From contig JAFYVN010000002.1 of the NCBI GenBank assembly GCA_017549105.1, positions 1 through 64,000 of the forward strand: a stretch of DNA of 64,000 nt, written 5' to 3'. The position numbers and the translations under genes are program-made. Source of the DNA: Clostridia bacterium (GTDB lineage: Bacteria; Bacillota; Clostridia; Oscillospirales; Acutalibacteraceae). Each line of letters begins with the position of its first letter. Position 1 is the stretch's first letter. Shown piece after piece: positions 50,925 to 59,763 of the stretch. The notes beneath the pieces are model-generated. The model was not told the DNA's origin. It saw only the letters and a list, made by a program, of their open reading frames with translations, and ran no database searches.

Positions 50925-50960
50925 CGGCTGTTACCATTACGGTAACAGCCGTTATTTTTA
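50925..50960. terminator. bidirectional terminator
   Basis: CGGCTGTTACC (50925-50935) pairs with GGTAACAGCCG (50941-50951), followed by TTATTTTT on the plus strand; it serves the convergent genes on each side. Confidence 0.9.
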
Positions 50961-52367
50961 TCCGAACATTCTGACAAGAGTATCAATCTTTGTATAAACA
51001 AATCCTACGAACTCAACAACCTTGTAAAGAAGTCTTTTGAAAACATTGTTAGGCGCATTCTCATTGCGCTCATCTGTTGTTCTTTCAATTGTTATGTTGT
51101 CGATAAGCTCGCTGTTATCAGCTCTTCTTGTTTCAAGTATCAGCTTATTGCCTGAAAACTCGAGAGTTGAATAAGCGGGAGTTGTTTCTCTGAAGGTATA
51201 TGCAAGATGATCTGCATCGGTATCGAGCACAAGAGTGCTTGTGGCACAGCTTGCGTTAAGATAAAGAACACCCTTGGGGTCTGTGTAGGTTTTTCCGCCT
51301 TCTGCGGTTTCAACAACCTTGAGATCCTCCATAAAGTGTGAACGTCCCTGAGAATGGGTATGACCGGTAATAACAAGGTCAAGGTCATATGTTTCAAAAA
51401 TGGGAGCAAAAATCGTTGTAAGAAGAAGTTCTGTTTCAAGGTCTCCGATTGCATCGCCTGCACCGTAAATACCGTGGTGAACAACACCGATTCTCCATTT
51501 TGCATCGGGATTCTTTTCAACCGCTTCCTTTGCCATTGCGATATGGTCGGGTGCATCGCCCGAAGTTGAGTCGAAGAAAAGATAAAGAACATCGCCGTAA
51601 CGGAACCAGAAATCACGGTCAAGACCTCTGAAATGCTTGCCGTAATATTCGTTGGGCATATTGGTGTAATACTGATAGGTCATTCCTTTTTTATCGTGGT
51701 TGCCGATTGCCATTGCCATAGGAAGCCCTCTGAGAGCCTTGGGCATAAGAAGAGTCTGCCATTCGCCATCGGTGCGACCCGATGATGTGTTATCGCCGGG
51801 AGTTACAAAATAGCTGACATCGGGATTCTTTTCAAGCGCTTCTGCAAGAAGATTATTCCACGCAAGACCTTCTCTTATCTGAGCGCTGTCATCTCCGTCT
51901 TCATAAATTTCGGTAATCTGAATATCTCCGGTAACAAGAACCTTATGGTCTCCGAAAGACCTGGTCTCGTATTCGCAAATCTCGCTCCAGTCTTTGCCGG
52001 TGTTCCACTGATAATAATATGTGGTATTTTCTTCAAGTCCTGTTATTGTAACTCGGCAGACAAGCTGATTTTCGCTTTCTGCGGGAGTTGTTTCACCTTC
52101 AAAGAGCTTTGCATCGCTCATATCGGCATTCTTTGAAACTCGCACCTGTGCTTTTGCATCTGCTTTTTCAGCGTGCCAGCAAAGGCTGACCTGAGTTTCG
52201 TCTGCACCGACATTAAGAGTTGGAAGATAATTTTCGTCACGAAGCGACATATAATATTCCATCCATTCCTCGTTTGTAAGTTTCTGCATGCTGAAATCCG
52301 CAAAGGACACAGCACCGATGCTCAATATCATTGAAATACTGAGTATAACCGCAATAATCTTTTTCAT
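50958..52367 (-). CDS. secreted metallophosphoesterase with purple-acid-phosphatase N-domain
   Basis: 469 residues. Signal peptide MKKIIAVILSISMILSIGAV; an Fn3-like domain (about 45-130, CWHAEKADAKAQVRVSKNAD, ending GLEENTTYYYQW); then calcineurin-like phosphatase with VTGDIQ, PGDNTSSGR, GNHDKK, VVHHGIYG and GHTHSQGRSH. It releases phosphate from organic esters outside the cell. The ATG at 52367 has GGAGG. A C-terminal stretch VVEFVGFVYTKIDTL is hydrophobic and may anchor it. Confidence 0.9.
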   Translation of the reverse strand: MKKIIAVILSISMILSIGAVSFADFSMQKLTNEEWMEYYMSLRDENYLPTLNVGADETQVSLCWHAEKADAKAQVRVSKNADMSDAKLFEGETTPAESENQLVCRVTITGLEENTTYYYQWNTGKDWSEICEYETRSFGDHKVLVTGDIQITEIYEDGDDSAQIREGLAWNNLLAEALEKNPDVSYFVTPGDNTSSGRTDGEWQTLLMPKALRGLPMAMAIGNHDKKGMTYQYYTNMPNEYYGKHFRGLDRDFWFRYGDVLYLFFDSTSGDAPDHIAMAKEAVEKNPDAKWRIGVVHHGIYGAGDAIGDLETELLLTTIFAPIFETYDLDLVITGHTHSQGRSHFMEDLKVVETAEGGKTYTDPKGVLYLNASCATSTLVLDTDADHLAYTFRETTPAYSTLEFSGNKLILETRRADNSELIDNITIERTTDERNENAPNNVFKRLLYKVVEFVGFVYTKIDTLVRMFG

Positions 52368-52512
52368 CGCTACCTCCAAAAAAATCAAACGGAAACCAAA
52401 ATCGGCATTCCGTTTGAAGAAATTAATATTTTTATATTATAACAAAAGTTTTCCAATTTGTAAAGCATATTTGGACAAATTATATGAATAAATTTTATTG
52501 AGGTGAGTTTTT

Positions 52513-52986
52513 ATGAAAGAAAAAGCCAAAAATTATATTATCTCAATCGTAATTGCGCTTGCAGTCGGCAGTATTTCAGCTCTGCTTACATCTGACAACA
52601 TGGATTTGTACTCCGAAATCACAAAACCTCCACTTGCGCCGCCGTCAATTCTGTTCCCGATTGTGTGGACAGTTCTCTTTGTACTTATGGGTATAAGCGC
52701 TGCCATTATTTACGGAGAAAAAAGAAACAAATCAGATGAAGTAAAAGCCGCTTTGACAGTCTATGCCGTAAATCTTTTTCTGAACTTTTTCTGGAGCATA
52801 ATATTCTTCAATATGCGAGCATTTCTGTTTTCTTTCATCTGGCTTGTTGCTCTGTGGATTGTGATTATCGTTATGATAATAAAATTCTATAAAATCAGAC
52901 CTGTTGCAGGTATTCTCCAGATACCATATCTTCTGTGGGTTACTTTTGCCGGATATCTCAACCTTGCAATATATCTTCTTAACTAA
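52513..52986 (+). CDS. tspO: TspO/MBR family membrane protein
   Basis: 157 residues, five hydrophobic helices, with KPPLAPPSILFPIVWTVLF, NFFWSIIFF and PYLLWVTFAGYLN, the TspO signature. TspO binds porphyrins and may handle tetrapyrroles or oxidative stress. GAGGTGAG precedes the ATG by 6 nt. Single gene with its own terminator. Confidence 0.92.
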   Translation: MKEKAKNYIISIVIALAVGSISALLTSDNMDLYSEITKPPLAPPSILFPIVWTVLFVLMGISAAIIYGEKRNKSDEVKAALTVYAVNLFLNFFWSIIFFNMRAFLFSFIWLVALWIVIIVMIIKFYKIRPVAGILQIPYLLWVTFAGYLNLAIYLLN

Positions 52987-52991
52987 AAAAT

Positions 52992-53019
52992 ACGGGGCAG
53001 AGCGATCACTCTGTCCCGT
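52992..53019. terminator. bidirectional terminator
   Basis: ACGGGGCAGAG (52992-53002) pairs with CTCTGTCCCGT (53009-53019). Confidence 0.85.
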
Positions 53020-53025
53020 GTAATT

Positions 53026-54606
53026 TTATTTTAATAACGCCTTGAATTTGCCCATAACGGTTGTTTCTTCATAAGGAAGAATTTCACCTGCATTTTCTTT
53101 TGTGAGCGGTACAAGCTTTTCACCGTCAAGATTAATCATAAACTGAGGAAGGTCTTCGTAATCCCAGACGGTAATCTGTCTGTCGCTGTAAATCACAAGA
53201 TTGACAAGATCAGCAACAAAATTATCCGCACAGGTATGTTTAAGATATTTTCCGAACCAGGTTATATCCGCAAACTTACAGGTTGAAGCATCAATCTGAT
53301 TATCTGCAGAAACGTGGTTTTTACCGCAAACGCATTCCTTTGCCTGCTTGTAGCCCTCACCGAGAGTGCCGTCAATCTCCGAACAGGTTGCTCCGAAGCT
53401 CTCTCTGTCGGTTGCGATTGTTCCGTCGGTCATTCTGTCATTATCGGATGTAAGGGGCATAAACGAATAGCCGTATTCGGCAATAATTGCTGTATTGATG
53501 CCGTCATCAATAAGCGACTGAACAATTTTTTCACCGTTATCCTGAACGTTATAGTGGTAATAATCACCCTTTTTGATTATTTCAGAATACTTTGCCTTCT
53601 TTTCGGGAGTATCAAAAATGAAATCAACTGTTTCTTCATAGCGCTCGGTTGACATAAGCGCATAAAATCCGGGAATGGTTGCAAGTGAATCTGTCATTGC
53701 TTCGTTGAAGCCGTGTGCAAGAAGCTCTTTGGTAAGATCATCCGCAAACTCAACAAGAAAGTCAAGCGCACCGATTTCGTAAAGTCCTTCAAGCATATAA
53801 TAGATAGCTTCAGTGCCCGAATTACCCTTCATAATTTCAGAAAGAAAGCGCATAAGCGAAACGGTATCGATATTTATGTTGCCCGAAAACGGATCTTCAC
53901 AGCAGCCAACACCGTTCATTGCACCCGCAATAAATACTGCGGCATCAATATGGTTTCTCTCCGAATAATCTTCTGCGGCATAATAATACTCGTGAAGATA
54001 TGTCATCATTACTGCCGTACCCATACTCATCGAAACAAGTGCAACCTTATCCGAACCAGTAAGATCCATAACATATTCAATGTATTCATCAAGCTGAGCA
54101 GCAATAGTTACGGTGTCGTATCTCCAGTCATAAATAAAACTGTAGCAGTTTTCATAGCTGTTTGATTCCTCAAGCTCTAAATCACTCTTGTCCTTTTTGC
54201 CGGTATCGGGATTGGGAATGCCTTTTTCATCACATACAAAATCACCGAAAATCGGGTCAACAAGTCCACCGAGAATATCGGCAAGCTCATCATAATCTTT
54301 TGTGAAAAGATTCCACATTATTCCGCCGAGATTTTTAAAAACAGCCTCAACAATAGGACCCGCCTGAGGACCCCAGATGCGAACATCATCCTCTTCTGTT
54401 TCTGTTGAAAGACCTTTGTAATATGTACCTTCAAGACCCGTAACAAAAACAACGGGAACATCAAATTCAAGACTCGCAAGGTCATCCGCATAAGAAACCG
54501 TCAGATTCTTTTCTTCGTTATCACTTGCAAATCCGACTGCGGAAACAGAGAGAATCATACAAACACAAAGAAAAACACTCATACTTCTTTTGAATAAGTT
54601 TTTCAT
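53026..54606 (-). CDS. secreted lipase-like alpha/beta hydrolase (LCAT-like)
   Basis: 526 residues. Signal peptide MKNLFKRSMSVFLCVCMILS to VGFASD. Motif VPVVFVTGLEGTYYKG near the start, SFIYDWRYDT, and the nucleophile VALVSMSMGTAVMMTYLHEY (GxSxG variant SMSMG). This resembles lecithin:cholesterol acyltransferase-type lipases. The ATG at 54606 has AGGAGG. It is Asp/Glu-rich and likely acts on lipids or esters outside the cell. The substrate is unknown. Confidence 0.75.
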   Translation of the reverse strand: MKNLFKRSMSVFLCVCMILSVSAVGFASDNEEKNLTVSYADDLASLEFDVPVVFVTGLEGTYYKGLSTETEEDDVRIWGPQAGPIVEAVFKNLGGIMWNLFTKDYDELADILGGLVDPIFGDFVCDEKGIPNPDTGKKDKSDLELEESNSYENCYSFIYDWRYDTVTIAAQLDEYIEYVMDLTGSDKVALVSMSMGTAVMMTYLHEYYYAAEDYSERNHIDAAVFIAGAMNGVGCCEDPFSGNINIDTVSLMRFLSEIMKGNSGTEAIYYMLEGLYEIGALDFLVEFADDLTKELLAHGFNEAMTDSLATIPGFYALMSTERYEETVDFIFDTPEKKAKYSEIIKKGDYYHYNVQDNGEKIVQSLIDDGINTAIIAEYGYSFMPLTSDNDRMTDGTIATDRESFGATCSEIDGTLGEGYKQAKECVCGKNHVSADNQIDASTCKFADITWFGKYLKHTCADNFVADLVNLVIYSDRQITVWDYEDLPQFMINLDGEKLVPLTKENAGEILPYEETTVMGKFKALLK

Positions 54607-54672
54607 TCTTTTTTCCTCCTGAAACAAAGTTTATGTTAAAAAATTATCATATATCTTTATTGTTGTCAATAA

Positions 54673-54930
54673 TTATTTGTAACTGAACAGCTCTCTTCTG
54701 CCGTTATGCGGTGTGTAATAATGTTTGAGATATTCCGCAATTTCGGTTGTATCCCTGAGCTGTGTATAAAGTGATTTAAGTTCCCTCTTGATATCAAATG
54801 CCTCTGCAGAACATACGCAATCGCGCAGATCTCTTAATTCCTCACGTTTTTTTGCAATAACCCTCTTGATTTGCATTGCAGCTCTTTCATACTCCTCACC
54901 GAGATCATGCAATGTTTTTGTTTTCTTCAT
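54673..54930 (-). CDS. small coiled-coil protein of unknown function
   Basis: 85 residues, highly charged, mostly helical (EEYERAAMQIKRVIAKKREE...). It overlaps the end of the upstream regulator by 26 nt, so it is coupled to it. No family recognised. Confidence 0.65.
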   Translation of the reverse strand: MKKTKTLHDLGEEYERAAMQIKRVIAKKREELRDLRDCVCSAEAFDIKRELKSLYTQLRDTTEIAEYLKHYYTPHNGRRELFSYK

Positions 54931-55549
54931 TCGTTTCTCCTTTCAGAATAAAATCCGTTGTAACCGAAAAAAATCTGCTGAGTGCAACAAGCTCAGAGCA
55001 ATCAGGCTGTGCACCGTCTTCAATCTTCTGAATGCGCAAGGGTTTGATTCCCGTTGCATATCCAAGTGCTTCAACGGTAAGACACTGGCTTTGCCTCAGC
55101 CTTGCAATTCTGACTCCGGTTGTTCCTCCCGGTGAATTTCTTGCAGCAGATATAACCTTTGCTCTGCCAACGATTACGGGAATCACGCTTTCGGAAAGAA
55201 TATTCTGCTGATAACAGACTGCATAACCAAGAACTCTCTCGAGTTTTTCCTGCGCTCTTGTCAGAGTTTTTTTCACAGCAGTAACCGATGTTCCGTTGAT
55301 TTTTGAAATCTCCGTAATTGATTTTTCTTCGTACCAATGCAAAGTTACAACTGACCTTTCAACCTCTGTAAGCTCCTTTCTGATTGCCCGTTCCAACAAA
55401 AGCGACATATCCACCTCCCTTTTACGCCATGCATACTCAGCCGGCGCTTCGCACGCACTGCAGTACCTTCCGCAACAAGCAAGCTGGGCCGCTTTTATCT
55501 CCTCCTTATCCGGATAAAATGGTTGCAGATTTTCCGATTTCTTTTTCAT
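54905..55549 (-). CDS. sigma-region-4-like plus Xre HTH regulator
   Basis: 214 residues. Middle part (about 50-110) resembles sigma region 4 (ELTEVERSVVTLHWYEEKSI, then ITEISKINGTSVTAVKK). The C-terminal part (about 145-205) is an Xre-like HTH (VRIARLRQSQCLTVEALGYA, then IQKIEDGAQPDCSELVALSRFF). A cysteine-rich N-terminus contains CCGRYCSACEAP. It may act as an accessory sigma or anti-repressor in a small regulatory cassette divergent from an Xre-S24 repressor. Confidence 0.72.
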   Translation of the reverse strand: MKKKSENLQPFYPDKEEIKAAQLACCGRYCSACEAPAEYAWRKREVDMSLLLERAIRKELTEVERSVVTLHWYEEKSITEISKINGTSVTAVKKTLTRAQEKLERVLGYAVCYQQNILSESVIPVIVGRAKVISAARNSPGGTTGVRIARLRQSQCLTVEALGYATGIKPLRIQKIEDGAQPDCSELVALSRFFSVTTDFILKGETNEENKNIA

Positions 55550-55563
55550 TTTTGCACCTCCGT

Positions 55564-55582
55564 TTAATAGTGTTACTATTAA
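55564..55582. promoter_or_regulatory. operator O1 with divergent minus-strand promoter
   Basis: Perfect palindrome TTAATAGT-GTT-ACTATTAA just downstream of a minus-strand promoter: TTGACA (55610-55605), 17 nt, TATAAT (55587-55582). It should control the sigma-like gene. Confidence 0.78.
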
Positions 55583-55638
55583 TTATAGTGAACATTCGTT
55601 CTTTTGTCAAGAGTTTTTGCTGTTTTTTGTAAATTTGC

Positions 55639-55666
55639 TTGACATTTTTAATAGTTTAGCTAATAA
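55639..55666. promoter_or_regulatory. operator O2 with plus-strand promoter
   Basis: TTGACA (55639-55644); an imperfect copy of the palindrome (TTAATAGT-TTA-GCTAATAA, 55648-55666) covers the spacer and -10. O1 and O2 centres are 84 bp apart, about eight helical turns, so cooperative binding by the Xre-S24 repressor is plausible. Confidence 0.7.
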
Positions 55667-55703
55667 TAGTGTCATAACAAAAAATATCGGGAGGGTCTCA
55701 TTA

Positions 55704-56252
55704 ATGAGCAACATAAGAGAATTGAGAAGAAACAAAGGGATGTCACAGAGAGAGCTTGCCGAAGCTTGCTGTGTTCATCAGACCGCTGTCAGCCAATGGG
55801 AAAAAGGCAGAACCACACCCGATATCAACAGCCTTAAAATGCTTTCCAAAGTTCTTGGTGTTTCGGTTGAAGAACTGATAGGAAACGAAAGCGACGGAAA
55901 CAAAAACAGAATTCAGGGCTTTGAAAAAATAAATGCCGAGAGCGTATCACAGCGTCTCGGCAGAAGTGAGCATTTTGCATTAATTATCACAGACGATACG
56001 ATGTCCCCCACTCTGAAACCAGGAGACACGGTTATTATCAACCGAAGCATTCCTGCCGTTAACGGCGACATTGTTGCCGTGACAGTTGCAGACGGGGATG
56101 CAATAATAAAAAGGATAATAAAAAAAGACACAAGCATTTTGCTTGTGTCTGAAAATTCAGCGTATGAACCTTTGGTTTTCAGCTATGGAGAATTTTATAA
56201 TTTGCCCGTTACGGTTTTGGGCAAAGTTATTGAAATGAGAAGAAGGTTTTAA
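55704..56252 (+). CDS. Xre-S24 (LexA/CI-like) repressor
   Basis: 182 residues. HTH (1-62: IRELRRNKGMSQRELAEACC, then TAVSQWEKGRTTP) and a C-terminal S24 peptidase domain (about 100-182) with the Ser in DDTMSPTLKPGD and Lys in DAIIKRI. Such repressors cleave themselves on RecA activation. A phage/mobile-element type regulator, here apparently chromosomal. The start has GGGAGGG. It ends 4 nt inside the convergent S41 gene. Confidence 0.85.
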   Translation: MSNIRELRRNKGMSQRELAEACCVHQTAVSQWEKGRTTPDINSLKMLSKVLGVSVEELIGNESDGNKNRIQGFEKINAESVSQRLGRSEHFALIITDDTMSPTLKPGDTVIINRSIPAVNGDIVAVTVADGDAIIKRIIKKDTSILLVSENSAYEPLVFSYGEFYNLPVTVLGKVIEMRRRF

Positions 56253-57448
56253 GCTGCAAGCATATTGAGTGCCGTTGCAAGCTGGGTATCTTCTTCTGCG
56301 GTGAGAAGAGAAAGGTTTGCTGTATATCCTGCCGCAAGATTAACTTCTACAGTAGGCTCTATGCCCTTTCCGTTGTAAACTGCAGCCTCACCCGCCTTGG
56401 GTTCAACAACCGCAATCGTAAGAAGAACCGCACCGCCGTCTTCAAGTGTGAAAAGTTCCTGAACAGTTCCTACACCGGCTGTTCTTGTGCCGATAATCTG
56501 CGCCTGGCTGATATCACGCAAATCACACGCGAAAAGCTCCGCGGGACCGCTTGTTGAACCGTTGACCAGAACCGCAAACGGCATTGTTATGCTGTAATAT
56601 TCAGCAGGATAAACCTTTTTGATTTCACCGGTCTTATCCTTTATTGCTGCGATATTTCCGTCAATAGCCGGCACAATAACATCAATAACCTGAGCTGCAT
56701 ACTCAATTGTTCCGCTATAGGTATTGCGCACATCAAAAATCATACTCTCTGCGCCCTGTTCAATAAGCTTCTCTGCCGTCTCCTTAAATTCGGAGGCGGT
56801 ATTTTTGTAGAATCCGTTGATTTTGATATAACCGACATTGCTTTCCAGTCTGCCGCTGACACTCGGAATTGAAAAACCTCTCATAGGTTCCACAACCTTT
56901 GTTTCGGCATTTCTCATATATTCAATCTGAACTGCCGAAAGCATGGAACCGTAAAGCTTTTCACTCAGCTGAACATAATTCGCCATCGTCACAGTCTGAT
57001 TATCAATAGCGGTAATAACATCAAGTGCTTTAAGACCTGCTTTTTCGGCAGGCGACCCCTCATAAACGTGAGTTATAACAAAACTGCTCTTCTGATAATC
57101 ATAGGCTGTATCAACACCGATACCCGTGAGACCTCCGTCAAGCATTGATGTATACTCCGAATAATCTGAAGCACTGAGATAAATGCTGTTGGGGTCACCC
57201 AGACTTTCAACATAACCGTTGACAAGCGACGCATTAAGTCGGTTACTTTTTTCATCCGAGCCATAGTAATATGCATTTATAATTCCGCTTATTTCATCAA
57301 GCGAAGCATAGGTCTGGGAACGGCTGGAAATACCGCTGATAATTCCGTTATAGATTTGTTTTGAAACAACCATTGTAACCGCAAAGGTTGCTGTTATTGA
57401 AATAATAATTAATGAAATACACAGACCGAGTGAAATTTTTCTGTTCAT
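56249..57448 (-). CDS. S41-family C-terminal processing peptidase-like, catalytic Lys missing
   Basis: 399 residues: N-terminal signal/anchor helix, PDZ domain (about 90-175, SSFVITHVYEGSPAEKAGLK), then the S41 domain with VNGSTSGPAELFACDLRD (Ser present). The usual GKG-x-VQ stretch that holds the catalytic Lys reads AGVGTVQ, so Lys is Val. It probably lacks protease activity or uses another residue. AAAGGA lies about 10 nt before the ATG at 57448. It sits in the ftsE-ftsX-M23 operon, the usual ctpB place. Confidence 0.85.
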   Translation of the reverse strand: MNRKISLGLCISLIIISITATFAVTMVVSKQIYNGIISGISSRSQTYASLDEISGIINAYYYGSDEKSNRLNASLVNGYVESLGDPNSIYLSASDYSEYTSMLDGGLTGIGVDTAYDYQKSSFVITHVYEGSPAEKAGLKALDVITAIDNQTVTMANYVQLSEKLYGSMLSAVQIEYMRNAETKVVEPMRGFSIPSVSGRLESNVGYIKINGFYKNTASEFKETAEKLIEQGAESMIFDVRNTYSGTIEYAAQVIDVIVPAIDGNIAAIKDKTGEIKKVYPAEYYSITMPFAVLVNGSTSGPAELFACDLRDISQAQIIGTRTAGVGTVQELFTLEDGGAVLLTIAVVEPKAGEAAVYNGKGIEPTVEVNLAAGYTANLSLLTAEEDTQLATALNMLAA

Positions 57449-57506
57449 AAACGGCCGTCCTTTCTTTTTGAAAAAGGCGGCTATGCGCCGCCTTTTGTTG
57501 GTTTTC

Positions 57507-58865
57507 TTACGGTTTGGAAACATAGTTCAGCGGATTCACTCTGCTGACAGAACCGTCGGATTTCTTTATTCTTACCTCAAAATGAAGGTGGGGTCCTGTG
57601 GTGTTACCGGTATCACCGATAAGACCTATCTGCTGACCCTTCTGAACAACATCGCCTTCGCTGACCTGAAGTCTCTGAGCGTGTGCATATAAAGTATGTT
57701 TACCGTCACCGTGGTCAATAATACAGTAATTACCGAAACCGGAGTTCCAGTTGCCGTCATTTTTTGCAAGGATAACCTCGCCGCCCTGAGCAGCACGGAA
57801 GGGAGAACCCTTTGTTGTTACGTCTGTTCTGACGATATCAATACCCCAATGAGGGCTTCCGTCGCTGTATGAGGGATAGGTTGCGGTAAGTCTTGTTGAA
57901 CCGGGAACCGGCCATATCATATTACCGTCGTTATTGAATTCTTCATCAGGAACGTCATTTTCGGTTGAACCCTGACTCTTGATTGCGTTTTCGATTTCCG
58001 CCTCAAGCTCTGCACGTTCTTTTTCCTGGCGTTTGATTGCCGCTTTGTATGCATCGCTGTCTTTATCAAGATCTTCAAGCAGATATTTGACCTCGTCCTT
58101 TTTGCCGGTTACATTATTTTTCTTTTTCTTCTGGCTGTCAAGACTGCTTTCAAGGTCATCCTGCTTATCGGTGAGAGAATTCATCTGAGTATCAAGCTCT
58201 GCTCTTTTTCCTTCAAGCTGCGCTTTCTGAGCCTCATTTTCTTTCTGAAGTTCCGCAAGTTCAACAAGCTTGTCCGAAAGGTCGGCGATAAGCTCATTGT
58301 CTCTCTCAGAAACGCGGGTAACAAGCTCTTTTCTTGCAAAGAACGATGAAATATCACCGCTTGAAAGCAAAAGTTCAAGAGTTGAACCGTTACCGCCGGA
58401 CATATAATTTTCACGGATTCTTGCAAGCAGAAGCTCCTTGGTTTCTTCCATAAGAGTTTCGGTTGAAGCCATCTGCGCTTCTATATCCGCAATCTGAAGG
58501 TTTATTTTATTGATATCTTCAGTTGTTACATCAATATCGCCCTGCAAATCGTCGATATCGCCATTGAGAATTTCTATACTCTCGTCGAGCAAACCAATCT
58601 GCTCTTCGATACTGTCAATCTGGCCGTTGAGTTCATCAAGCTTCTGCTCGTTGGTTTTGATATCCGCTTGAACCTCATCAAGTTTTTCCTGGTTCTCCTG
58701 AATATCTTTTTCGATTTCTTCATACCTGTTCTGCAATTCCTCAAGGGATTTTTCTTCATCCGCAAAAGCAATCGGAAAATATGATGAAATCACGCAGACG
58801 AGAGCCATCAGAAAACTCAGAAGTCTTTTCTTCGAACAGAGTTTCTTAGTCTTCAAGCTCAACAA
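57507..58865 (-). CDS. M23 peptidase with coiled coil (EnvC/PcsB-like)
   Basis: 452 residues: signal peptide ending near IAFADEEK, long coiled coil (about 40-270, LEELQNRYEEIEKDIQENQE repeats), then LytM/M23 domain with HWGIDIVR, CIIDHGDGKHTLYAH and GPHLHFEVR, keeping the zinc ligands. It likely cleaves peptidoglycan cross-links at division under control of FtsEX. The ORF overlaps ftsX by 20 nt. The start is one of several TTGs near 58856-58865, so the exact N-terminus is unsure. Confidence 0.9.
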   Translation of the reverse strand: MLSLKTKKLCSKKRLLSFLMALVCVISSYFPIAFADEEKSLEELQNRYEEIEKDIQENQEKLDEVQADIKTNEQKLDELNGQIDSIEEQIGLLDESIEILNGDIDDLQGDIDVTTEDINKINLQIADIEAQMASTETLMEETKELLLARIRENYMSGGNGSTLELLLSSGDISSFFARKELVTRVSERDNELIADLSDKLVELAELQKENEAQKAQLEGKRAELDTQMNSLTDKQDDLESSLDSQKKKKNNVTGKKDEVKYLLEDLDKDSDAYKAAIKRQEKERAELEAEIENAIKSQGSTENDVPDEEFNNDGNMIWPVPGSTRLTATYPSYSDGSPHWGIDIVRTDVTTKGSPFRAAQGGEVILAKNDGNWNSGFGNYCIIDHGDGKHTLYAHAQRLQVSEGDVVQKGQQIGLIGDTGNTTGPHLHFEVRIKKSDGSVSRVNPLNYVSKP

Positions 58866-59763
58866 ACTTCCTTTCCTTAAGATATTTTCTTATTGATGTT
58901 GCGCTGCCGAAAACAGCCGTGAATACACCGATACCCACAAAAGCCGCAACAAGATAAGGTGCATAATCAAGGAAATCAATATTAATTTCTCCCGTGCCGA
59001 AGCCCGAAAGAACAGATGTAAACGAGCCGAGTGCAAACTCATATACTCCCCAGACCGCCGCGAATGCAAGCAACCCTGCGATAAGACCGATGGTTACACC
59101 TTCAATCATAAACGGCCAACGGATAAACGAATTTGTTGCACCGACGCTTTTCATAATGCTTATTTCAAGACGGCGGCTGAACATTGTTACTTTAATTGTA
59201 TTGGAAATAATAAAGAGCGAAACAACAAGAAGAAGCGCAATCATACCGAGACTAATGTATGTCACGGAATTTCTGACGCCTTCAAGCTGCCTTGCGAGGG
59301 TACTGTTTTCGTAAACACGCTCTATTCCGCCAAGCTGCTTGATCTGATTTACAACCTCATCAAAACCTTCCATATTGAGAATCGTTACACGATAAGCATC
59401 CGGAAGAGGATTTTCGTTGAGACCGCTGAGATACTCACGAAGACCTTCGTCAAGCTCCGAAAGAATTTCTTCATAAGCTGGCTCTTTATCAATGTTTTCA
59501 ACAAAAGCAACATTATTGATTGCTCTCAGGTCATTGCCGAGTTTGATATATTCATAATCCGATGCTTCGGTATCAACATATACCATAATAACATTTTCGG
59601 ATTCAATGCCTGAAATAAACGCTTCGATATTGACAAGAAGCATAAACGCTATGCCGATAAGCATAAGACAGCTGAAAAGAACAGTTACCGATGCAACCGA
59701 CATAAGCTTGTTGACCTTGAGGTTGCGAAAGCCTTCTTTGGTCAGATATCCTAAGTTACCCAT
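58846..59763 (-). CDS. ftsX: cell-division ABC-like membrane protein FtsX
   Basis: 305 residues: N-terminal helix (about 20-48), extracellular loop, then three helices with EISIMKSVGATNSFIRWPFM and FVAAFVGIGVFTAVFGS. It couples FtsE ATPase to an extracellular peptidase, here the M23 protein. It overlaps ftsE as TGATG. Confidence 0.94.
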   Translation of the reverse strand: MGNLGYLTKEGFRNLKVNKLMSVASVTVLFSCLMLIGIAFMLLVNIEAFISGIESENVIMVYVDTEASDYEYIKLGNDLRAINNVAFVENIDKEPAYEEILSELDEGLREYLSGLNENPLPDAYRVTILNMEGFDEVVNQIKQLGGIERVYENSTLARQLEGVRNSVTYISLGMIALLLVVSLFIISNTIKVTMFSRRLEISIMKSVGATNSFIRWPFMIEGVTIGLIAGLLAFAAVWGVYEFALGSFTSVLSGFGTGEINIDFLDYAPYLVAAFVGIGVFTAVFGSATSIRKYLKERKFVELED

